Shown: piece by piece, positions 35,480 to 43,613 of the stretch
How positions within the stretch are numbered: the stretch's first letter is position 1
Layout: each line of letters opens with the position of its first letter
Assembly: GCF_900092025.1 (NCBI RefSeq)
Contig: NZ_FLTX01000044.1
Coordinates: forward strand, 1 to 52,756
DNA length: 52,756 nt
DNA from: Xanthomonas bromi
GTDB taxonomy: Bacteria; Pseudomonadota; Gammaproteobacteria; Xanthomonadales; Xanthomonadaceae
Direction: 5' to 3'
The notes under the pieces: generated by a model
Seen by the model: only the letters and a program-made list of their open reading frames with translations
Told to the model about the DNA's origin: nothing
The model's database searches: none
Made by a program: the position numbers and the translations under genes

Positions 35480-38400
35480 ATGACCAGTACCGCTGCACTT
35501 TTTTTTCCAGACTCTGCCAACACGCCGGAGCTCAGCCGGATTGATGCGGATTACACGCTGGACCACAAGTACACGCGTATCGATGGGCGCATCTACCTGT
35601 CCGGAGTGCAGGCGCTGGTGCGGCTGCCGCTGCTGCAGCGCCTGCGCGATGACGCCGCCGGGCTGCACACCGCAGGCTTCATCAGCGGCTACCGCGGCAG
35701 CCCGCTGGGCGGGCTGGACCTGGAACTGTGGCGTGCGCGCAAACACCTCAACGCGGCCAAGGTCACCTTCACCCCGGGCCTCAACGAGGATCTGGCCGCC
35801 ACCATGGTGTGGGGCACCCAGCAGACCAACCTGTTCCCCGGCGCCAAGGTGCAGGGCGTGTACGGCATGTGGTACGGCAAGGGTCCGGGTGTGGACCGCA
35901 GCGGCGACGTGTTCAAGCACGGCAATGCCGCCGGCACCTCACCGTTTGGCGGCGTGCTGGCACTGGCCGCCGACGACCATGCCTGCCGCAGCTCCACGTT
36001 GCCGCATGGGTCGGAAGACGAATTCGTCAGCACGATGATGCCCATCCTCAACCCGGCCGGCGTGCAGGACATCCTGGACATGGGCCTGCTCGGCTGGGCG
36101 ATGAGCCGCTACACCGGGCGCTGGATCGGCTTCAAGACGATTGCCGAAACGGTGGAATCGTCGGCCTCGGTGGACGTGGACCCGTTCGCACGCACGATCG
36201 TGCTGCCGGAGGATTTCGCAGTGCCGCCGGGCGGCTTGAGCATCCGTTGGCCGGACCCGCCGATGGATCAGGAAATGCGCCTGCACCGGTATGCGGTCGC
36301 CGCGGCGCAGGCCTTCGCGCGGGCAAACCGGATCGACAAGGTGGTGCTGGATTCGCCGCACGCGCGGCTGGGCATCGTCACCACCGGCAAGAGCTACCTG
36401 GACGTGTTGCAGGCGCTGGAATACCTGGGTCTGGATGCGCAGGCCTGCGCGCAGATCGGCATCCGCGTGTACAAGGTCGGCATGACCTGGCCGCTGGAAC
36501 CGGTGGGCATCAGCGCGTTTGCGCAGGGTCTGGAAGACATCGTGGTGGTGGAAGAAAAAAAGGCCTTCATCGAGCGTCAGATGAAGGAGTTGTTCTACAA
36601 CTGGCCGGCCCGCGCCGGCGCGCGGCCGAGCATTGTCGGCAAGTACGATGAGCAGGGCGCGTGGATCCTGCCTTCCACCGGCGAACTGACGCCGGCCACC
36701 ATCGCGGCAGTGATCGGCAGGCGCATCCAGCGCCTGCTGCAATCGAGCATGATCAATACCGATTCGATCGAACAGCGCCTGCGCTGGATGGACGCCAAGG
36801 AAGCGGAAATGGCCTTGCCGCGCGCGCAGTTCCCGCGCGTGCCGCATTACTGCTCGGGTTGCCCGCACAACACCTCCACCGCGGTACCGGAAGGCTCGCG
36901 CGCACTGGGCGGCATCGGTTGCCACTACATGGTGACCTGGATGAACCGCGCCACCGACACCTTCACCCATATGGGCGGCGAAGGCGTGACATGGTCGGGG
37001 CAGGCGCCGTTCACCGAGACCCCGCATGTGTTCCAGAATCTGGGCGACGGCACCTACTTCCACAGCGGCTCGTTGGCAATCCGGCAGTCGGTCGCCACCG
37101 GGGTCAACATCACCTACAAGATTCTCTACAACGATGCGGTGGCGATGACCGGCGGGCAGCCGGTGGACGGCACGCTCACCGTGCCAGACATCGCGCATCA
37201 ACTGCGCGCCGAAGGCATCCACGACATTGCGGTGGTGAGCGACGAGATCGGCAAATGGACGCGGCGGCGCGAGCTGTTTCCTGCCGATGTCGCATTTCAC
37301 GATCGTACTGAACTGGATGCCGTGCAGCAGCATCTGCGCACGGTCAAGGGCGTGTCGATCCTGATCTTCGACCAGACCTGCGCCACCGAAAAGCGCCGCC
37401 GCCGCAAGCGCGGCAAGCTGATCGATCCGCCCAAGCGGGTGATGATCAATTCGCTGGTGTGCGAAGGCTGCGGCGATTGCGGCGAGAAAAGTTTCTGCGT
37501 GTCGATATTGCCCAAGGAAACCGAATTCGGACGCAAGCGCCAGATCGATCAGTCCAACTGCAACAAGGATTATTCCTGCGTCTCCGGCTTCTGCCCGAGC
37601 TTTGTCACCGTGCATGGCGGTGCGCCGCGCAAGGGCAAAAAGCGCGACTCCAGTACGCTGCTGGACACGCTCCCCGAGCCGCCCACGCGCACCGCGCTGG
37701 AGCGGCCCTGGAACATCCTGATCACCGGCGTCGGCGGCACCGGCGTGGTGACCATCGGCGCGTTGCTGGGCATGGCCGGGCATCTGGAAGGCAAGGGCGC
37801 CACGGTGCTGGACCAGACCGGTCTGGCGCAAAAGGGCGGCGCGGTGACCACGCACATCCGCATCGCACGCCAGCCTGACGACATCCATGCCGTGCGCATC
37901 GCTGCGGGCGAAGCAGATCTGGTGCTGGGCTGCGACATGGTGGTGGTCAACGATTATTGGGCGCTGTCCAAGGTGCGCGACGGCCGCACCCAGGTGGTGC
38001 TCAATACCTACGAAGCGATGCCGGGCAGCTTCACCACGCAGCCGGACCTGCAGTTTCCCGCTGCCGAAATCATCGCCGGCGTGCGCACCGCGCTCGGCGG
38101 CCAGGACCCGTTGTTGCTGGATGCCACGCAGCTGGCCACCGCACTGCTGGGCGATGCCATCGCCAGCAATCTGTTCGTCCTCGGCTATGCCTGGCAGCAT
38201 GGACTGGTGCCGTTGTCGCATGCAGCGCTGATGCGCGCCATTGAACTCAATGGCGCGGCCGTTGCGATGAATCAGCAGGCATTCGCCTGGGGCCGCCTGG
38301 CTGCGGTCGATCTGCCGGCAGTGCGCCGCGCCGCAGGTCTGGCAAGCGCCGACGCGCCGGCACACCTGCATGGCGACACACCGCCAGCGTGCGCTCCAGG

Positions 38401-39187
38401 CAGCTGGGAAGAGCACGACCTTGGCAGCCAGGGCGCACCGCGTGCGCTGGCACAGACCGATGGCAGCACGCTGCATGGCGACGTCACTGCACCGGCCGCT
38501 CCGCTCGACGACGAGCCATTGGCGCAATCGCTGGACGAGGCCATCGCACGTCGCGTGGCGTTCTTGACCGACTACCAGGATGCCGCCTACGCGCAGCGTT
38601 ATCGCAGCCTGGTCGAACGCGTGCGTACGCACGAGCTGCAGCGTGTGCCTGGCAGCAGCGCACTCACCGAAGCGGTGGCGCGTTACGCCTTCAAGCTGAT
38701 GGCCTACAAGGACGAGTACGAGGTGGCGCGGCTCTACACGCGTGGCGACTTCCAGCGCCGGTTGCAGCAACAGTTCGAAGGCGATTACACGTTGCGCTTC
38801 CATCTGGCGCCGCCGTTGCTGGCAAAGAAAGACGCGCACGGCAACCTGATCAAACGCGAGTACGGGCCGTGGATGTTCACTGCCTTCAAGCTGCTGGCGC
38901 GGTTGAAGTTCTTGCGCGGCGGCAAGCTCGATGTATTCGGCTACAGCGAAGAACGGCGTGGCGAGCGTCAGCTGATTGCCGATTACAGCGCAACCGTCGA
39001 CATGCTGCTGGAACGGCTGGATGCCGATAACGTCGGCCTGGCCGCGCAGATCGCCAGCATCCCGGAACACATTCGCGGCTATGGCCACGTCAAACATGCG
39101 CATCTGCAGGAAGCCAAGGCGCGCGAAACCGCGCTGCTGGCGCAGTGGCGCAATCCGAAGGCGTTGCATGTGGTGCAGGCGGCCTGA
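35480..39187 (+). CDS. indolepyruvate ferredoxin oxidoreductase, fused large form
   Basis: 1235 residues from ATG 35480; ATG 35444 or 35420 are in frame but lack family similarity. It oxidatively decarboxylates aryl-pyruvates from aromatic amino acid breakdown, giving aryl-acetyl-CoA and reduced ferredoxin. An N-terminal pyruvate-binding half (GFISGYRGSPLGGLDLEL) leads to a TPP domain with CSGCPHNTSTAVPEGS, GGEGVTWSGQAPF and the later GDGTYFHSG...NITYKILYND. A cysteine cluster CEGCGDCGEKSFC plus CNKDYSC and GFCPSF (about 660-710) is followed by the gamma domain ITGVGGTGVVTIGALLGMAGH (about 747). A run of eight T residues (35499-35506) lies at codons 7-9. Confidence 0.92.
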   Translation: MTSTAALFFPDSANTPELSRIDADYTLDHKYTRIDGRIYLSGVQALVRLPLLQRLRDDAAGLHTAGFISGYRGSPLGGLDLELWRARKHLNAAKVTFTPGLNEDLAATMVWGTQQTNLFPGAKVQGVYGMWYGKGPGVDRSGDVFKHGNAAGTSPFGGVLALAADDHACRSSTLPHGSEDEFVSTMMPILNPAGVQDILDMGLLGWAMSRYTGRWIGFKTIAETVESSASVDVDPFARTIVLPEDFAVPPGGLSIRWPDPPMDQEMRLHRYAVAAAQAFARANRIDKVVLDSPHARLGIVTTGKSYLDVLQALEYLGLDAQACAQIGIRVYKVGMTWPLEPVGISAFAQGLEDIVVVEEKKAFIERQMKELFYNWPARAGARPSIVGKYDEQGAWILPSTGELTPATIAAVIGRRIQRLLQSSMINTDSIEQRLRWMDAKEAEMALPRAQFPRVPHYCSGCPHNTSTAVPEGSRALGGIGCHYMVTWMNRATDTFTHMGGEGVTWSGQAPFTETPHVFQNLGDGTYFHSGSLAIRQSVATGVNITYKILYNDAVAMTGGQPVDGTLTVPDIAHQLRAEGIHDIAVVSDEIGKWTRRRELFPADVAFHDRTELDAVQQHLRTVKGVSILIFDQTCATEKRRRRKRGKLIDPPKRVMINSLVCEGCGDCGEKSFCVSILPKETEFGRKRQIDQSNCNKDYSCVSGFCPSFVTVHGGAPRKGKKRDSSTLLDTLPEPPTRTALERPWNILITGVGGTGVVTIGALLGMAGHLEGKGATVLDQTGLAQKGGAVTTHIRIARQPDDIHAVRIAAGEADLVLGCDMVVVNDYWALSKVRDGRTQVVLNTYEAMPGSFTTQPDLQFPAAEIIAGVRTALGGQDPLLLDATQLATALLGDAIASNLFVLGYAWQHGLVPLSHAALMRAIELNGAAVAMNQQAFAWGRLAAVDLPAVRRAAGLASADAPAHLHGDTPPACAPGSWEEHDLGSQGAPRALAQTDGSTLHGDVTAPAAPLDDEPLAQSLDEAIARRVAFLTDYQDAAYAQRYRSLVERVRTHELQRVPGSSALTEAVARYAFKLMAYKDEYEVARLYTRGDFQRRLQQQFEGDYTLRFHLAPPLLAKKDAHGNLIKREYGPWMFTAFKLLARLKFLRGGKLDVFGYSEERRGERQLIADYSATVDMLLERLDADNVGLAAQIASIPEHIRGYGHVKHAHLQEAKARETALLAQWRNPKALHVVQAA

Positions 39188-39197
39188 TGTCGCCGAA

Positions 39198-39233
39198 CGA
39201 TGACATGTTGTTGATGTAGCCGCTCGATGACAT
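39198..39233. promoter_or_regulatory. two CGATGACAT direct repeats upstream of hipB
   Basis: CGATGACAT at 39198-39206 and 39225-39233. Each arm of the 39276-39326 palindrome contains the close variant CGACGACAT (39289-39297) or its complement. The repeated motif suggests several HipB operator half-sites. Confidence 0.5.
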
Positions 39234-39275
39234 TGCGCTGCGGATGTTTGGCTGCCTGAGGTAGAAGCGCCATGC

Positions 39276-39326
39276 CAATGTAAGCGATCGACGACATTGC
39301 GGCAATGTCGTCGATCGCTTACATTG
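39276..39326. promoter_or_regulatory. 51-bp perfect palindrome, probable hipBA operator
   Basis: Two 25-bp arms, exact reverse complements, separated by a single G at 39301. The core reads GCGATCGACGACATTGC / GCAATGTCGTCGATCGC. The right arm ends 5 bp before the hipB ATG (39332), so there is no room for a Shine-Dalgarno outside it. As RNA it would form a very stable hairpin that masks the start; as DNA it is an ideal HipB dimer site. Confidence 0.8.
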
Positions 39327-39331
39327 CATCC

Positions 39332-39943
39332 ATGGATACTGTCCGCACGCCTTCCGATATCGGCAACATCATCCGCACCAGGCGCAAGCGCCTGGGCTGG
39401 GATCAGGCTCGCCTGGCCCACCAAATCGGCGTGAGCCGGCAATGGGTCGTCGATATCGAGAAAGGCAAGCCGCGCGCGGAGCTGCAATTGATCCTGCGAG
39501 CGCTGCAGGCACTGGGGCTGGAGTTGATGTTGGGCCCGGGCGTTGCTCAGGTTTCGGAGGTGCGCGCGCCTGATCGCGACACCGTAACGCCGATCAATCT
39601 CGACGCGATCATTGAACATAACCGGGCCAATCCGCCCGTGGGAGCCGACGTTTTCAATGCGTTCAACAACATCAACAATCACCTCTCGTCGCTCGATAGG
39701 CTAAAAAGCGCTGGCTTGCACAGACCATCCTCGGCATTGGATGTTCTAAAACAGTCTCCGGCACAGGCAGCATTAGCAGCAATGAATAGATATTCCTCGA
39801 TGACCGATGCACCAAATGAAAGAAAATTAGTGGGTGAAGCCTTGCAGAAACAGTTTCACGGACTTGATCGTTCGAAGATTGGCGAGACAGCGAAAATATC
39901 CAAAGTCATATCGACATCTTCTAAAAAGAAAGGCGTTCCGTGA
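39332..39943 (+). CDS. hipB: HipB-like antitoxin/repressor with long C-terminal extension
   Basis: 203 residues from ATG 39332. Residues about 5-70 are a Cro/CI-type helix-turn-helix (DIGNIIRTRRKRLGWDQARL, then AHQIGVSRQWVVDIEKGK, then a dimerisation helix LQLILRALQALGLELML). This part alone is about the size of E. coli HipB (88). The remaining ~120 residues are Asn/Ser/Lys-rich and AT-richer (codons such as AAA, ATA, TTA) than any neighbouring gene, with no recognised domain. It should bind the upstream palindrome and neutralise HipA. It overlaps hipA by GTGA. Confidence 0.87.
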   Translation: MDTVRTPSDIGNIIRTRRKRLGWDQARLAHQIGVSRQWVVDIEKGKPRAELQLILRALQALGLELMLGPGVAQVSEVRAPDRDTVTPINLDAIIEHNRANPPVGADVFNAFNNINNHLSSLDRLKSAGLHRPSSALDVLKQSPAQAALAAMNRYSSMTDAPNERKLVGEALQKQFHGLDRSKIGETAKISKVISTSSKKKGVP

Positions 39944-41217
39944 GACTGGTCGCGCTGATCGAAAACCAGGTGATCGGGCACCTCGCGTCCGACCCGCATG
40001 GGCATCCACGATTCACCTACGCGCCGGACTGGCAGCATTCAAAGAGTGCAATGCCGCTGTCGTTGAACCTTCCCCTCAGCAAGGAGCATCACCCGACCGA
40101 GGCGGTCAGTGCAGTGCTGTGGGGCCTGCTGCCAGACAACGAAGCCACCTTGCAACGCTGGGCCTCCAGGTTCCAGGTTTCGCCGCGCAATCCGCTCGCC
40201 CTCTTGTCGCATGTCGGCGAGGATTGCGCTGGTGCGGTGCAGTTCGTCACCGAAGCTAGGCTTGAGGATGTGCTGTCTGGCGCCAGCGACTGCATCGAAC
40301 CGCTCACCGATGGCGAACTGGAAGTTCGCTTGCGCAGACTGCGTCAGGACATCGGTGCGGCGCGCCAAGTCGATGACGTCGGGCAGTTCAGCCTGGCCGG
40401 CGCGCAGGCCAAGATCGCATTGCTGCACGATGGCCGGCAATGGGCCATCCCGGCCGGACGCATCCCGACCACGCATATTCTCAAACCACCGAGCGGCGAA
40501 TACGACGGGTTCGTCGAGAACGAGTTGTTCTGCCTACGCCTGGCGCACAGCATCGGCCTGCCGACCGCAGCCGCCCAGGCGCTGCGCATCGGCACTGAAA
40601 CCGCCATTTGCGTAGAACGTTACGACCGCATCGTTATCGACGGCAGGCTGCTGCGCATACACCAGGAAGACTTCTGCCAAGCACTGGGAGTGATGCCGCA
40701 GAGCAAGTACCAGAACCAGGGTGGCCCGGGACCAGCTGCGCTATCGCAGCTGTTGTGGACGCACTCCTCACAGGGGCGGCAGGACGTTGAAACTCTGTTC
40801 CAGGCGTTGGTCTTCAACCACCTGATCGGCGGCACCGATGCGCACGCGAAGAATTATTCGCTGCTGCTCGGCCAATATCGGCAGGTACGGCTGGCACCGC
40901 TGTACGACATCTCCAGCGCCCTGCCGTATCCGCAGCTGCAACAGCGCAAAATCAAGACGGCAATGAAGATCGGCAGCCACTATCGCTGGTGGGATATTCG
41001 TCCAGGCGACTGGCGGCAATTGGCCGAAACGCTGCGCCTGGACGCGACGGCCTGCCTGGCCTGGATGGAGATGGCCGCAAGCGCATTGCCTGATCAGGCG
41101 CGTGATCTTGCCGCCGTACTTCGGCAGGAAGGCGTCGCGCATCCGGTGCTGGATGCGCTGGTGGATGCCATCGCTGCTTCGTGCCAACGCATGCACACAC
41201 TGTTGCAATCGAACTGA
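39940..41217 (+). CDS. hipA: type II toxin HipA, serine/threonine kinase
   Basis: 425 residues from GTG 39940. N-terminal HipA domain (about 1-110, LPLSKEHHPTEAVSAVLWGLLPDN) is followed by the kinase part. FSLAGAQAKIAL carries Ser 151, at the position of the E. coli HipA autophosphorylation site. THILKPP carries Lys 181 for ATP. GGTDAHAKNYSL carries the catalytic Asp 300 and Asn 305, and LAPLYDISSALPYP the metal-binding Asp 323. All key residues are kept, so it should be active. E. coli HipA phosphorylates glutamyl-tRNA synthetase and causes growth arrest. It is convergent with egtD. Confidence 0.9.
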   Translation: MRLVALIENQVIGHLASDPHGHPRFTYAPDWQHSKSAMPLSLNLPLSKEHHPTEAVSAVLWGLLPDNEATLQRWASRFQVSPRNPLALLSHVGEDCAGAVQFVTEARLEDVLSGASDCIEPLTDGELEVRLRRLRQDIGAARQVDDVGQFSLAGAQAKIALLHDGRQWAIPAGRIPTTHILKPPSGEYDGFVENELFCLRLAHSIGLPTAAAQALRIGTETAICVERYDRIVIDGRLLRIHQEDFCQALGVMPQSKYQNQGGPGPAALSQLLWTHSSQGRQDVETLFQALVFNHLIGGTDAHAKNYSLLLGQYRQVRLAPLYDISSALPYPQLQQRKIKTAMKIGSHYRWWDIRPGDWRQLAETLRLDATACLAWMEMAASALPDQARDLAAVLRQEGVAHPVLDALVDAIAASCQRMHTLLQSN

Positions 41218-41275
41218 TCGATGGTTGGAACCGTATCACTGGGCCGCACTCGGCCATGGTGACCATCCGGTTCGC

Positions 41276-42262
41276 TTACAGCGGGCGCAGCAGGCGCAGG
41301 CCGAACCAATCCTTGGCATCGTTCCAGCCGTGCGTGACCTTGAGCCCCGCCGCGGCAGCCAGTTCGGCAAAGCGCGCGTCGGTGTACTTGTAGCTGTATT
41401 CGACCTGCATGGCTTCGCCTTCGGCAAATGCCACCTCCTTTCCGCCGACCTGCACCCGCTGCGCGCGCTGGCTGATCAGGAACGTTTCGATGCGGCCACG
41501 CTCGCGCGCATATACCGCATGGTGGCGGAAGCCCTCCAGATCGAAATCGCTGCCGATCTCGCGATTGAGCCGCGCCAGCAGGTTCAGGGTGAACTCGGCG
41601 GTCACGCCGGCCGCATCGTTGTAGGCGGCTTCGATCAGCCCGGCATCCTTGTCCAGATCGATACCGATCAGGGCGTAGCCGTCGCTGCCCATGGTCTGGC
41701 GCATCGCATCCAGCAATTCGATCGCGACAGCATCGGTGAAATTGCCCAAGGTAGAGCCGGGGAAGAACACCACATGGCGCCGCACCGGGCGTTGCGCATC
41801 GGGCAGGCGCAGCGGCTTGGTGAAGTCTGTGCACACCGGCAACATCTGGATCTGCGGAAATTGCTGCGCCAGCCGCGCGGTACTTTCCAGCAGCGCGGTA
41901 CGCGAGATTTCCAGCGGCGTGTAGGCCACCACATCGCGCAGGCCCTGCAGCAGCAATTCGGTCTTGCGTCCACTGCCGCTGCCGTATTCGACCACATGGA
42001 CGCCTGTGCCGATCGCTTGCGCGATGGAAGTCATGCTGGCTTCCAGCAAGTCCAACTCGGTGCTGGTGAGGTAATACTCCGGCTGCTGCGTGATCGCTTC
42101 GAACAGCTGCGAGCCACGCGCATCGTAGAAGTATTTCGACGGCAGCGTCTTGGGCGTTTGCGACAAACCCGCCAATGCGTCGGCGGTGATGTCGTCGGGT
42201 TGCGGGCGCAGGTCGGTCAGCGCAGCGTGCGCGCGTTGCGTGGCGTGGGCGGCGACGTTCAA
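41276..42262 (-). CDS. egtD: L-histidine N-alpha-methyltransferase EgtD
   Basis: 328 residues from a TTG at 42262 that overlaps the egtB stop (TTGA), the only start giving a family-length protein. SAM-binding VEYGSGSGRKTELLL, KTLPSKYFYDARGSQLFEAI near the start, FFPGSTLGNF, IGIDLDKDAGLIEAAYND and the C-terminal EVAFAEGEAMQVEYSYKY are EgtD signatures. It makes hercynine from histidine with three SAM, the first step of ergothioneine synthesis. Coupled to egtB. Confidence 0.9.
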   Translation of the reverse strand: MNVAAHATQRAHAALTDLRPQPDDITADALAGLSQTPKTLPSKYFYDARGSQLFEAITQQPEYYLTSTELDLLEASMTSIAQAIGTGVHVVEYGSGSGRKTELLLQGLRDVVAYTPLEISRTALLESTARLAQQFPQIQMLPVCTDFTKPLRLPDAQRPVRRHVVFFPGSTLGNFTDAVAIELLDAMRQTMGSDGYALIGIDLDKDAGLIEAAYNDAAGVTAEFTLNLLARLNREIGSDFDLEGFRHHAVYARERGRIETFLISQRAQRVQVGGKEVAFAEGEAMQVEYSYKYTDARFAELAAAAGLKVTHGWNDAKDWFGLRLLRPL

Positions 42263-43548
42263 GGCAGATCCTTGGCAAGGCGCACGCCGGCAAATTGCCA
42301 ACGCGCATCGGGGGGAAAAAAGTTGCGGTAACTGGCACGCAGATGAGTGGCCGGGCTGGCGCAACTGCCGCCACGCAGCACCCATTGCGCATTCATGAAT
42401 TTGCCGTTGTATTCGCCCAATGACCCGGGCCATGGCGTGAAACCTGGATACGGCAGATAGGCGCTGCCGGTCCATTCCCAGACATCGCCGAACAGTTGCT
42501 GGATCCCCGTGTCCACGACTTCAGCGCCGCGCGGATGCAACGCATCGGTGTCGACGAAATTGCCCTGTACAGGCACTCCGGTCGCGGCCTGTTCCCATTC
42601 GGTTTCGGTGGGCAGACGCGCACCGGCCCAACGGGCGAACGCATCGGCTTCGAACAGACTCAAATGGCAGACAGGCGCATGCGGGTCGCGCGTGCGCCAA
42701 CCGTCCAGCGTGAACTCGCGGCCGTCGACATCCCAGTACACCGGATGTTGCCAACCTTGCGCCTGCACCATCGCCCAGCCATCGCTGAGCCAGGCACCGG
42801 CGCTGCGGTAACCGCCGGCATCGATGAATTGCTGGAACTCGGCGTTCGTCACCACGCGGTTCGCCAGCGCATGCGCGCCGACCAGCACGCGGTGGCGTGG
42901 CGATTCATTGTCGTAGGCGAAGGAGTCGGACTGCGGCCATGGCGCGGCGCCCATCTCGACGATGTGTTCGTCGCGCGCATGCCAGCGCAACGTGCTGGCC
43001 ACGGCCGCGGGCGGCGCGGCGGCATCACGATACGCGGGCTGCAACGGGTTGCTCCACAGCGCATGTTTGATGTCGGTAAGCAACAACTCCTGATGCTGCT
43101 GCTCGTGCTGGATGCCGAGCTGCACGATGGTGCAAGCCTGGGCATCGAGTAGGTCATCGCGCAGGCGCTGTTGCATCTGCGCATCGACCGCAGCGCGGTA
43201 ATCGCGCACCTGCTGCAACGAGGGACGCGACAACACCCCACGGCGCGCACGCGCATGCATCGGCCCGACGCTCTGGTAGTAGCTATTGAACAGGAAATCC
43301 CAGGCCGGATCGAACACGCGATACGCAGGATCGACCTGCAGTACGAAGCGTTCGAAAAACCAGGTGGTGTGCGCCAAATGCCATTTGCTCGGACTCGCAT
43401 CCGGCATGCTCTGCACCATCGCGTCTTCGGCGCTCAGGGGTGCGGCAAGACGATCGCTCAACGCGCGGGTCTGGGCGTAGCGTTCCAGCAGCGTCAACTG
43501 CTGGTGCTGGCGGTGGCCCAGCAGAGGTAAGAGTGCAGACATCTCCAT
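42259..43548 (-). CDS. egtB: ergothioneine sulfoxide synthase EgtB
   Basis: 429 residues from ATG 43548; ATG 43542 is also possible. DinB_2 N-terminal domain with iron ligands in KWHLAH (about 55-60) and QHEQQHQELL (His 148, His 152), then the FGE-sulfatase/C-lectin-like domain (GGYRSAGAWLSDGW, PVCHLSLFEADAFARW, ARLPTETEWEQAA, FGDVWEWTGS, NAQWVLRGGSCASP). Forms the C-S bond between hercynine and a thiol donor using O2. The FNSYYQSVG motif (Tyr 90-91) resembles EgtB variants that use cysteine rather than gamma-glutamylcysteine. Translationally coupled to egtD. Confidence 0.9.
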   Translation of the reverse strand: MEMSALLPLLGHRQHQQLTLLERYAQTRALSDRLAAPLSAEDAMVQSMPDASPSKWHLAHTTWFFERFVLQVDPAYRVFDPAWDFLFNSYYQSVGPMHARARRGVLSRPSLQQVRDYRAAVDAQMQQRLRDDLLDAQACTIVQLGIQHEQQHQELLLTDIKHALWSNPLQPAYRDAAAPPAAVASTLRWHARDEHIVEMGAAPWPQSDSFAYDNESPRHRVLVGAHALANRVVTNAEFQQFIDAGGYRSAGAWLSDGWAMVQAQGWQHPVYWDVDGREFTLDGWRTRDPHAPVCHLSLFEADAFARWAGARLPTETEWEQAATGVPVQGNFVDTDALHPRGAEVVDTGIQQLFGDVWEWTGSAYLPYPGFTPWPGSLGEYNGKFMNAQWVLRGGSCASPATHLRASYRNFFPPDARWQFAGVRLAKDLP

Positions 43549-43613
43549 ATGTTTGGGCAGCGCCTGTGAACGTGCCGTGTCGGCGGCATGGCAGCCAGCG
43601 GTAAGCTGTTGGC

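Noticed and set aside
35939..39682. 1247-codon open frame on the minus strand opposite the indolepyruvate oxidoreductase gene
   Set aside because: It is the antisense shadow of a long high-G+C gene; the plus-strand product has clear family motifs and the minus frame has none.
39332..41217. hipBA considered as part of a prophage or integrated island
   Set aside because: No integrase, attachment repeats or phage genes flank it; only the hipB 3' part has unusual composition.
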